Assembly (NCBI RefSeq): GCF_025210595.1
Contig: NZ_JAOARH010000031.1
Span: forward strand, 16,510-80,509
Direction: 5' to 3'
Source of the DNA: Winogradskyella sp.
GTDB lineage: Bacteria > Bacteroidota > Bacteroidia > Flavobacteriales > Flavobacteriaceae
Length of the DNA: 64,000 nt
Below, one piece after another: positions 9,177 through 15,603 of this stretch (within the stretch, counting starts at the first letter, position 1; the number at the start of each line of letters is the position of its first letter). The notes under the pieces were generated by a model. It had not been told where the DNA came from, did not search any database, and saw nothing but the letters and a program-made list of their open reading frames with translations. The position numbers were made by a program, and so were the translations under genes.

Positions 9177-9568
9177 TATAGTTTATTATAACAATCATAA
9201 GCTATCGGATTATTAAAAAAAAGTAGAAAGTGAGGGCAGCAATTACATATGAATTAATTGCTACAAACGACAAAATATTAACTAAAAGAATCTAAATAGA
9301 ATTTACCGAACCAGATAGGTACATTCATTTTTATTAGGATTTAAATAAACAATGTAAATTCTGAGTGTTATGAAAATAAATAGTTGATTTTAATGTCAAT
9401 TGGTTATTAAAAAGTAAAAAAAATGACTTTAGTAACCACACAAACATCGTTTAAATACCTATAATTCAGCACAAAAGACAATTTAAATTTAATTATATAA
9501 GAAACACTTTACAAAAAAAGCACTTATTAAACCTGTAGAAATAATGTTTATAAACTGATTAAAAACAA
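9177..9568. other. Gene-free AT-rich chromosomal stretch left of the island
   Basis: About 390 nt between the T9SS cargo gene and the native tRNA-Leu terminator. I see no credible ORF or consensus -7 box on either strand and no repeat. It presumably holds the promoter of the minus-strand T9SS gene. A frame of 86 codons crossing the left island border on the minus strand looks accidental. Confidence 0.5.
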
Positions 9569-9596
9569 AAAAGCCGAAACATATGTTTCGGCTTTT
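9569..9596 (-). terminator. Native tRNA-Leu terminator, now separated from the tRNA
   Basis: A 28-nt perfect palindrome (AAAAGCCGAAACAT and its complement) with T-runs on both sides. It directly borders the left att repeat, exactly where the tRNA-Leu 3' end would lie without the island. I infer it was the original terminator of the tRNA operon. Confidence 0.75.
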
Positions 9597-9611
9597 GTAC
9601 TGAAGGCGGGA
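9597..9611. repeat. Left island border, att core repeat (attL)
   Basis: GTACTGAAGGCGGGA is identical to 27294-27308, where it forms the 3' end of tRNA-Leu. Here it is not part of a tRNA: the sequence diverges immediately afterwards (TTTTAAAC instead of CTTGAACC). This is the partial duplication expected at the far end of a tRNA-targeted island. Confidence 0.88.
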
Positions 9612-9725
9612 TTTTAAACTAATGACACTTAAGATTGAATGAAAATCAAAAACCCCATAAAACATTACATAAAAGACTGTTCGTGAACTAACCGACTTTA
9701 AAGAAGTTGAATAATATCGTGAAAA

Positions 9726-9745
9726 TGTGGGGATATTGCGGGGAT
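9726..9745 (+). repeat. Putative integrase arm site, left copy
   Basis: TGTGGGGA-N6-GGGGAT, present in the same orientation at 27205-27224 near the other end. Within this AT-rich DNA such G-runs stand out. It overlaps the likely -33 region of the integrase gene, so integrase binding could also repress its own promoter (inference). Confidence 0.6.
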
Positions 9746-9752
9746 GCAATTG

Positions 9753-9760
9753 TATATTTG
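9753..9760 (+). promoter_or_regulatory. Integrase -7 box
   Basis: TATATTTG matches TAnnTTTG and lies 23 nt before the integrase ATG. A TTG at 9736-9738 is only 14 nt upstream, shorter than usual, so the -33 box is uncertain. Confidence 0.5.
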
Positions 9761-9783
9761 ATGTGTTTAATAAAATTTAAAGC

Positions 9784-11109
9784 ATGGCTACTCTGAATCA
9801 TTTCATAAGGAAATATTCCAAAAAAGATAATTATTCAATTTATTTAAGGTTAAGAATTGGCAGAGATGTCGATATCACTGCTTCAACTGGCAAATATATA
9901 AAGTCTAACTACTGGAGTGACAAAACCAAAGATTTCAAAACCACCATTTCAGCACCAAAAGAGGAATTGAAGCATTTTAATTCCTTGAAAGACCAAATAA
10001 GAAGCCTCAAGTCTAAAATTGAAAATAAACTAAATGACTTTCCAAAGTCTGAAATCACATCTGACTGGCTAAAAAACGAAATAGACAATTTTAACAACCC
10101 AAACAATAACAAAACCTATTCAAACTACCTAACTAATAATATTGATTACTTATTAGAAGATGCCCCCGTAAGAGAAAACCAAAAAGGTGGCTACGGATTA
10201 TCTAAAAGTCGTATTAATGCTTACAAAAACACTAAACGCCTAATATTAGAGTTCGAAAAACTCAAACGTAAAAGACTGAAAGTTTATGATGTGAATTTAG
10301 AATTCAAAAAAAGATTTTTAAGTTTTCTAATTAATGAAAAGCAGTTTACAAAAAATTATGCTCTAAAGATTTTAAGTAATGTCAAAAGTGTATGTAATAA
10401 TGCTGAGACTTTAAATATTGAGATTAACCCTCAATTAAAAAAAATAAAAACAAAATCCATAAAGAATGAATTTATAATCTATCTTGACAATAACGAACTT
10501 CAAAAAATCAAGGAATTAGACATATCGCATTCAAAAGCCTTGGAAAACGCCCGAAAATGGCTTCTGCTTGGCTGTAATATAGGGCAAAGGGCAACCGACT
10601 TACTAAATATAACCGACAACAACTTTGTTTACCGAAATGGACGTAAAGTAATTGAGATAGTGCAGCAAAAAACTAATAAGGAGGTAACTATACCACTTAA
10701 TAAAGAAGCCAAAGAAATTTACGATAATGGTTTACCTTATAAGATTTCAATACAAAAATTCAATACATACTGTAAAGACGTATGCAAACTTGCCGAAATC
10801 AACCAACCTACTAAAGGTCAATTGTTCAATAATGAAACCAAGCGGACTGAAATAGGTATATATGAGAAATGGCAACTTATAAGCACCCACGTATGCAGAC
10901 GTTCTTACGCAACCAATTATTACGGTAGTGGAATACCGACTGTACTTCTAATGCAAGTAACTGCACACAGTACGGAAAAAATGTTTTTAAAATACATAGG
11001 CAAAAAGAGCGCAGACTACGCTCAACAAATTGCCGAGTATTATGACAAAATTAATCTGACCGAAAAAACTACTCCAGTGGAGAAAACTGAAAATTTAAAA
11101 GCTGTTTGA
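9784..11109 (+). CDS. Tyrosine site-specific integrase
   Basis: A 441-aa phage-integrase family recombinase. The N-terminal arm-binding region (about 1-100) and the SAM-like core-binding region (about 105-225) precede the catalytic domain. Catalytic residues in order are Arg269 (GQRATDLL), Lys296, His369-x-x-Arg372 (HVCRRS), His395 (TAHS) and Tyr404 (LKYIG), so it looks intact and active. It should recombine the tRNA-Leu 3' end repeat to integrate and excise the island. The next gene starts 1 nt after its stop, suggesting coupling. Confidence 0.96.
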   Translation: MATLNHFIRKYSKKDNYSIYLRLRIGRDVDITASTGKYIKSNYWSDKTKDFKTTISAPKEELKHFNSLKDQIRSLKSKIENKLNDFPKSEITSDWLKNEIDNFNNPNNNKTYSNYLTNNIDYLLEDAPVRENQKGGYGLSKSRINAYKNTKRLILEFEKLKRKRLKVYDVNLEFKKRFLSFLINEKQFTKNYALKILSNVKSVCNNAETLNIEINPQLKKIKTKSIKNEFIIYLDNNELQKIKELDISHSKALENARKWLLLGCNIGQRATDLLNITDNNFVYRNGRKVIEIVQQKTNKEVTIPLNKEAKEIYDNGLPYKISIQKFNTYCKDVCKLAEINQPTKGQLFNNETKRTEIGIYEKWQLISTHVCRRSYATNYYGSGIPTVLLMQVTAHSTEKMFLKYIGKKSADYAQQIAEYYDKINLTEKTTPVEKTENLKAV

Positions 11110-11110
11110 A

Positions 11111-11671
11111 ATGAATTATGATGACTTCTTTGAAAGATTAGCATTCAATAAATCAAACGTATTAGAAATGCTGGATATTATAGAAAGTAATAAATCAAGA
11201 TTGGATATTTTAGAAGATGTTAGCGAGACTTATAGAATAAAGATTACAGCTAAAGAATTATCAAACCAGATGTTCGGCAAACCTAACAAAAAAGTAAATA
11301 ATGAGAATTTTAAAACTTTTCAGGAATTAATTAAAAATAGTACTGTTACTAACAACAACATTCATCTAGAGATTACCCCACAAAAAATTAATAATCCTTA
11401 CCCCAAAATTTTTAACTCATTAAATGCATTTAAAATATTTGAGAAATGGAACATGCTTAGCGACCCAAAATCTCAATTAGCTGATATGAGTTACATCTAT
11501 TTTGTTATGATAAGAGATAATTATATAAACAAAATAATCAAGCAATCAGATTATATAGATTGGCTTAATGACAATTATGAAATTTTTTTAGGAAAATTAA
11601 AACATTTTCGTTCCACTAGTAATCCCAAAAGAGATGCACTTTATTCAACCATAAAAGATTTATTTAATTAA
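11111..11671 (+). CDS. Integrase-linked protein of unknown function
   Basis: A 186-aa soluble, mostly helical and charged protein with no motif I recognise, signal peptide or membrane segment. The start codon is 1 nt after the integrase stop, so it is translated together with it. It may be an accessory factor for recombination or a regulator, but only its position supports this. Near residue 50 it has a short KITAKELSNQMFGKPN stretch that might form a helix-turn-helix; I would not call it on that alone. Confidence 0.75.
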   Translation: MNYDDFFERLAFNKSNVLEMLDIIESNKSRLDILEDVSETYRIKITAKELSNQMFGKPNKKVNNENFKTFQELIKNSTVTNNNIHLEITPQKINNPYPKIFNSLNAFKIFEKWNMLSDPKSQLADMSYIYFVMIRDNYINKIIKQSDYIDWLNDNYEIFLGKLKHFRSTSNPKRDALYSTIKDLFN

Positions 11672-11738
11672 ACCGATACAAAATCAAACCCTAGATACTA
11701 CAATTTTGTTACCTCATAAGAAGGATTAGCAAACAATA

Positions 11739-11772
11739 TTTGCATAGTAATTAAAAATTATCACTATGCAAA
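11739..11772 (+). promoter_or_regulatory. 10-bp inverted repeat over the HTH gene start
   Basis: TTTGCATAGT (11739-11748) and ACTATGCAAA (11763-11772) are perfect reverse complements separated by 14 nt. The second arm contains the ATG (11766-11768). An AATATTTG -7-like box overlaps the first arm. It could be an operator for the HTH protein itself, or an RNA hairpin that hides the start codon. Confidence 0.5.
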
Positions 11773-12032
11773 AAAATCAAATATTATTAAACGGTATATC
11801 GGCTGAAGAGCTAAAAGCCGATATTATAAAAGGCATCAAAGATCTCATTGAAAACCATTCTAAGAAAGAACTTCAAAAGCCAAAATATCTTACACGTAAA
11901 GAAACTGCCAAACTGTTAAAAGTTGATATCAGCACCTTACATAATTGGAATAAACAAGGTATACTAAAGCCTAAACAGATTGGCAGACGTATATTTTATT
12001 CTCTAGAGAATATTAATGAAGCAATGCTCTAA
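11766..12032 (+). CDS. Small helix-turn-helix protein (MerR/excisionase type)
   Basis: An 88-aa protein. Residues 40-86 form an HTH_17-like domain: YLTRKETAKLLKVDISTLHNW followed by a KQGILKPKQIGRRIFYS wing. This is the standard fold of excisionase (Xis)-like and control proteins beside integrases in Bacteroidota elements. The N-terminal 38 residues look like a short helical dimer or tether. A perfect inverted repeat spans its start codon, suggesting self-control. Likely a directionality factor or regulator of the island. Confidence 0.88.
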   Translation: MQKNQILLNGISAEELKADIIKGIKDLIENHSKKELQKPKYLTRKETAKLLKVDISTLHNWNKQGILKPKQIGRRIFYSLENINEAML

Positions 12033-12046
12033 AAAAGTCTATTTAG

Positions 12047-12754
12047 ATGGTTAAATACGTTCCTATTCAACTAATCCAACATTCTTTAAAAGAAAACATC
12101 ACTAAGCCTCTGAGACTCTATATTTATCTTAAGAATGAATCAAGAAACGGCATGGTTAAATACACTGACATAGTTTCTCAGAAAACTTTAACATACTTGG
12201 CAATCAGCAAAAGAACTAGCTATCGTCATTTGGCTATTTTGATAGGTTTAAATTGGGTAAACAAGGATATACATGGGAATCTATTTTTAAGAAGTTGGAA
12301 GCGACTAGAGATAACAACTGGACTTAGGTTCACCTCTAAGGTGGAATTTCATCAAAACTATATTATCAAAGATGCCTTTTTAGGATATTTTATGGGTGCT
12401 GTAATCTCTTATCAATGTAAGCTTAAAAAGCACATTGAATGGAAGGAGCGAAAAAAAGGAGGCTCATTACCAATCCTTGATTTACAGTACCCTATTTCAA
12501 TTTCTTATTTATCAAACTTATTAAAAATCCCAGCCTCTACTGTTCAATCTTATAAAATCTTAGCAATTGAAAACGGTTTTGTTATTCGAATCAAAAAGAA
12601 TGAGAGAGTCAAAATAATTAACAAGAATTTGAACATTAGGGAATTACGGAAGAATTGGGCAGAAAACTCATTCCCTATTTACCATAAAGGCTCATTAATA
12701 ATAGTACACCCTGATAATTTTAAGCCATGTCTCCGCTTCAAAAGATATCGATGA
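12047..12754 (+). CDS. Winged-helix-like island protein
   Basis: A 235-aa basic protein starting 14 nt after the HTH gene. It carries two stretches that read as helix-turn-helix: around residues 40-75 (KTLTYLAISKRTSYRHLAIL) and 165-195 (SYLSNLLKIPASTVQSYKI followed by a basic wing). This two-HTH layout suggests DNA binding, perhaps a replication or partition-type initiator or a regulator of the island. I do not recognise the family. No membrane segments are visible. Confidence 0.68.
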   Translation: MVKYVPIQLIQHSLKENITKPLRLYIYLKNESRNGMVKYTDIVSQKTLTYLAISKRTSYRHLAILIGLNWVNKDIHGNLFLRSWKRLEITTGLRFTSKVEFHQNYIIKDAFLGYFMGAVISYQCKLKKHIEWKERKKGGSLPILDLQYPISISYLSNLLKIPASTVQSYKILAIENGFVIRIKKNERVKIINKNLNIRELRKNWAENSFPIYHKGSLIIVHPDNFKPCLRFKRYR

Positions 12755-12870
12755 CAAAATCTGTTACAATAATAAAAGGATTATATATAAATAAATACAC
12801 TAACAATAAAATGTAGAGTAAATGTTAGCTTTAACAACAACATCATTATTCAACCAAGATTTTATTTCAG

Positions 12871-13029
12871 TTAAAAAGTTTCCCTTAATGAAGTTCCATA
12901 GCCATCAACTGAGGAGCAGTAAATATTAGAACTTGAAACACCAATTTTTTTAAATATGTCAATAAGAATTTCCGCATAAAAAACATCTGTGTGATTATGA
13001 CTTATAAATACTTTCGTGTTTGAATTCAT
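12871..13029 (-). pseudogene. TIR-domain gene remnant
   Basis: The frame starts with ATG at 13029, 13 nt downstream of the caspase-gene stop on the same strand, and gives 52 residues. They read as the first half of a bacterial TIR domain: KVFISHNHTDVFYAE, then IFKKIGVSSSNIYCSSVDGYG, ending S-L-R-E-T-F. After a five-T run the frame stops; shifting it by one base gives LTEIKSWLNNDVVVKANIY before another stop at about 30 residues. The rest of the domain, including the catalytic Glu region, is absent. It is a frameshifted, truncated third cistron of the caspase operon. Confidence 0.7.
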
Positions 13030-13042
13030 ATTGATGCTTTTC

Positions 13043-14032
13043 CTAAATTCTATTGTTTTTCACCATCCTCCAGAAGTACTGTCCCAGCGAAGTAAGTTCA
13101 CAGGATTTGTTATCTCTTGCTGCTTGATATAGATATTTAACCCCATTTACCTTTAATAACCCTAAACTGTAATACTCTCGCAAGTACTCCATAACCTTAA
13201 TATTGGTTTCATTATTAGATCCCAGAGATCTTTCATATGAATTATCTAGAATATACTTAGTATCACTTTTAGTAAAATATTCAATCAGCTTTCTTAAAAC
13301 ACTGAATTCTATTTTAGGTTTACATTTTCTTATAGTTACCATCTTGGATACGTGAGATTTAAAAATTGGTCTTTGTTCCCATGTATTTAAAAGTTGATCC
13401 ACATAATTATATACCCTTGAAACATTAACATTTCCCAAAATATCTGCTCCTCCTCCTCGTAAGGCTTGATAAATAATAGACGTAAATACACCTTGACCGT
13501 CAGAGTTTTCCATGGAATATTGCGTATCCCTGCTAGAAGTAAGAATTGACACCCCTTCACGTAACAATGCTTTTCGGTAACCTATTCCTTTTATATTTCC
13601 TAAATGCCCGCTATGACAACAATCTAAAATTAAAATCACTTCTCTGACTTTAGAAGAATTCGCCAATGCTATCACCTCATCTAAAGAAACACCTTCTAGA
13701 TATTTTCGAGCATCCTGAGTTACTAAGTAACTACCAATATCTGTTGCTGCACCATGACCTGAAAAATATAATACAGCTATTTCTGCTTCTTGTTGAAGTA
13801 AATTGAAAATTTCCTTTTTCAATCTCGTTACTGTTATTTTATTTCTCGAATTCTCTTCAGAAACCAATAACTTACAATCAAAATTCACACTATCATCATC
13901 ATTTCGGCTCAAAACCTCATACATGTGCATTGCATCATTAATACAACCATCCAAAGGACTTCTATCATAATGATTTATGCCCACTATCAACGCTCTTCTC
14001 ATATCATTCTGATTAGAGTTGATTTTCTTCAT
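13043..14032 (-). CDS. Caspase-like protease (peptidase C14) with C-terminal winged-helix-like domain
   Basis: A 329-aa cytoplasmic cysteine protease. The caspase fold spans residues 11-235: RRALIVGINHY, the catalytic His93 in YFSGHGA, and Cys139 in the LDCCHSG motif, as in prokaryotic metacaspase-type enzymes. Residues 240-329 form a second domain, ending in a GLLKVNGVKYLY then ELTSLGQYFWRMV pattern that reads as a winged helix and could sense a partner or nucleic acid. No transmembrane segment. Its ATG lies 20 nt inside the end of the upstream 271-aa gene, so the two are translationally coupled and probably act as protease and substrate. Confidence 0.92.
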   Translation of the reverse strand: MKKINSNQNDMRRALIVGINHYDRSPLDGCINDAMHMYEVLSRNDDDSVNFDCKLLVSEENSRNKITVTRLKKEIFNLLQQEAEIAVLYFSGHGAATDIGSYLVTQDARKYLEGVSLDEVIALANSSKVREVILILDCCHSGHLGNIKGIGYRKALLREGVSILTSSRDTQYSMENSDGQGVFTSIIYQALRGGGADILGNVNVSRVYNYVDQLLNTWEQRPIFKSHVSKMVTIRKCKPKIEFSVLRKLIEYFTKSDTKYILDNSYERSLGSNNETNIKVMEYLREYYSLGLLKVNGVKYLYQAARDNKSCELTSLGQYFWRMVKNNRI

Positions 14033-14828
14033 TTAAAAAAGATTTAAGATCCAAGGCCTTTAATTCAATCCTTTCTTCATTAAAGTTTTCCTCAATGGCA
14101 GGGTTGGAATCAAAGCTCATATCTTTCTCCCTTGCAAAATCCTTTTTCTTAAACCTTATCACATCCATAAATATAGTGACATCATCTGACCAATCCTTAA
14201 ACAGCACATTACCACTAAGCTTTTCACGTTTTAACTTTGTATTTAGACTTAATTGAGAGGCATTTCTTGAATTAAGGTTTTCTACATCTCCTCCCAATAC
14301 TAATTCAGATTTTTTTGAATTAGAAAAAGCAACCAGTGCCTTCTTTGCAGTGGTTACTGATGTTACTAAATAAGTATCCTTCCAAACAAACTTACTTTCA
14401 TTATTCATCACGGTATTTTCAAGCTCATGAATATTATTGAGAGATTGTGTTGTACATTCAATTGCTTGAAAAAAAATGGCTCCTTCCTTAGAGAAAGAAA
14501 TTTTCACTTTGGCTTCTGCTTTAGGTAATATGTCCGATCCTGGATCTCCTTTCCCATTTAACTCAAAATCAAAATCTAAAGAGTCATTACTCTTAAATTC
14601 ATAAGTATCAGGTGAGTTATCATCATCAAAGACATCGTAGTTCACTTTTAATCCTGATAAATCTGTAATTTTCTTAAAACTCCCAAAAGGTGCCGTTTTA
14701 AAAAAACTTTTACCTTCAGGGAATTGCAGAATATCACCAACTTGTACACTTGAGCCAGGTAAAACGACTGCAGCTTTACCTATTTGACTTACTATTTTTT
14801 TTGAATAATCAATATGTAGTTTAGACAT
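14013..14828 (-). CDS. Beta-rich protein coupled to the caspase; possible gasdermin-like pore former
   Basis: A 271-aa protein with no signal peptide or classical membrane helix. Alternating hydrophobic/polar strands run through residues 25-228, followed by a basic patch (225-236, rich in Lys/Arg) and an acidic helical tail of about 35 residues. Length, strand-rich body, short C-terminal tail and overlap with a downstream caspase gene match the layout of bacterial gasdermins, which are freed by protease removal of a short C-terminal peptide. The YLVTSV segment at 153-158 recalls the VVTEV strand of vertebrate gasdermins, but this is weak. There is no N-terminal Cys for palmitoylation, so the family call is open. 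Confidence 0.6.
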   Translation of the reverse strand: MSKLHIDYSKKIVSQIGKAAVVLPGSSVQVGDILQFPEGKSFFKTAPFGSFKKITDLSGLKVNYDVFDDDNSPDTYEFKSNDSLDFDFELNGKGDPGSDILPKAEAKVKISFSKEGAIFFQAIECTTQSLNNIHELENTVMNNESKFVWKDTYLVTSVTTAKKALVAFSNSKKSELVLGGDVENLNSRNASQLSLNTKLKREKLSGNVLFKDWSDDVTIFMDVIRFKKKDFAREKDMSFDSNPAIEENFNEERIELKALDLKSFLNEENQL

Positions 14829-14856
14829 AATTTGTAGAATTTATAATTAAACACTA

Positions 14857-14864
14857 CAAATCTT
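14857..14864 (-). promoter_or_regulatory. Weak -7 box of the 271-aa/caspase operon
   Basis: On the minus strand AAGATTTG is one base from TAnnTTTG, 29 nt before the ATG at 14828. No TTG -33 box lies at the usual spacing, as expected for an activator-dependent promoter. The ATCCT-N8-AGGAT palindrome is centred about 64 bp upstream of it. Confidence 0.4.
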
Positions 14865-14917
14865 CTATATTAGTAGCTATAATAAAACATCAGAAATGTT
14901 GATTTATTTATTTAATT

Positions 14918-14939
14918 TTATCCTCAATACTGAGGATAA
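14918..14939. promoter_or_regulatory. ATCCT-N8-AGGAT palindrome upstream of the caspase operon
   Basis: TTATCCTCA and TGAGGATAA are perfect 9-bp arms around a 4-nt centre. It shares 17 of 22 bases with 18041-18062. Read along the minus strand it is followed by A-rich, not T-rich, sequence, so it is unlikely to be a terminator of the response-regulator gene. I propose it is an operator of that regulator. Confidence 0.6.
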
Positions 14940-14947
14940 GAGAAAGC

Positions 14948-15583
14948 TTACAAGTATCCATTATCTATAGCATATTTAACCAAACCTTTTGAATTTCTTA
15001 CATTAGTTTTTTCTATAAGATTTCTTCGGTGTGTCTCTACTGTACTGTGAGCAATAAATAGCTTTTCAGAAATAATTGGTGTGGTATCCCCTATGGCAAT
15101 TAATTTAAGGACATCAATTTCACGCTTAGTAAGTTGAACATTTTGCGATTCTAAATTCTTTTTCTTTTGACTTAATCTGAAGGTTTTCTCAACTTCCCTT
15201 CCAAAATATTCATCGCCTTCAGCTATATATTTAATTGCTAAAGCAAGTTCTTCTTTACCTTTATTTTTAAGAATATAACCATCAGCACCAATCTCTATTA
15301 CATTATGAACAAATTTTTCGTTATTGTACATTGATAATATAAGTACTTTAACTTTAGAGAAATCTCGTTTTATAATTTTAGTGACTTCGATACCAGACAA
15401 CTTTGGCATTTCAATATCTAGAATAACTATATCAACAGGTTGATTTTTAATAAAATCTAATACAGCTTCGCCATCAACAGCCTCACCTACAACTTGTATA
15501 TCATCTTTCTCAGCTAATAAAGACTTAAGTCCATCAATGATAATTTGCTGATCATCAGCAATTAATATGTTAATTTTTCTCAT
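14948..15583 (-). CDS. NarL/LuxR-type response regulator
   Basis: A 211-aa two-component regulator. The receiver domain (1-120) has the acidic pair in IADDQQ, the phospho-acceptor Asp in VILDIEMP and the switch Lys in LKNKGKEEL. The LuxR-type HTH (about 146-205) reads LTKREIDVLKLIAIGDTTPIISEKLFIAHSTVETH. It starts 20 nt after the sensor-kinase stop, so the two form a cognate pair. The next operon downstream begins 119 nt away, with a 22-bp palindrome in between. Dimeric NarL-type regulators bind such palindromes, so it probably controls the flanking immune genes. Confidence 0.95.
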   Translation of the reverse strand: MRKINILIADDQQIIIDGLKSLLAEKDDIQVVGEAVDGEAVLDFIKNQPVDIVILDIEMPKLSGIEVTKIIKRDFSKVKVLILSMYNNEKFVHNVIEIGADGYILKNKGKEELALAIKYIAEGDEYFGREVEKTFRLSQKKKNLESQNVQLTKREIDVLKLIAIGDTTPIISEKLFIAHSTVETHRRNLIEKTNVRNSKGLVKYAIDNGYL

Positions 15584-15603
15584 TTCTTACACCTTATTTA
15601 TAC

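Noticed and set aside
9489-9749. 86-codon ORF on the minus strand
   Set aside because: It crosses the island's left border and a terminator palindrome; no recognisable protein features.
14918-14939. Intrinsic terminator of the response-regulator gene
   Set aside because: The stem is followed by A-rich, not T-rich, sequence on the minus strand, and the same motif recurs in a divergent promoter region.
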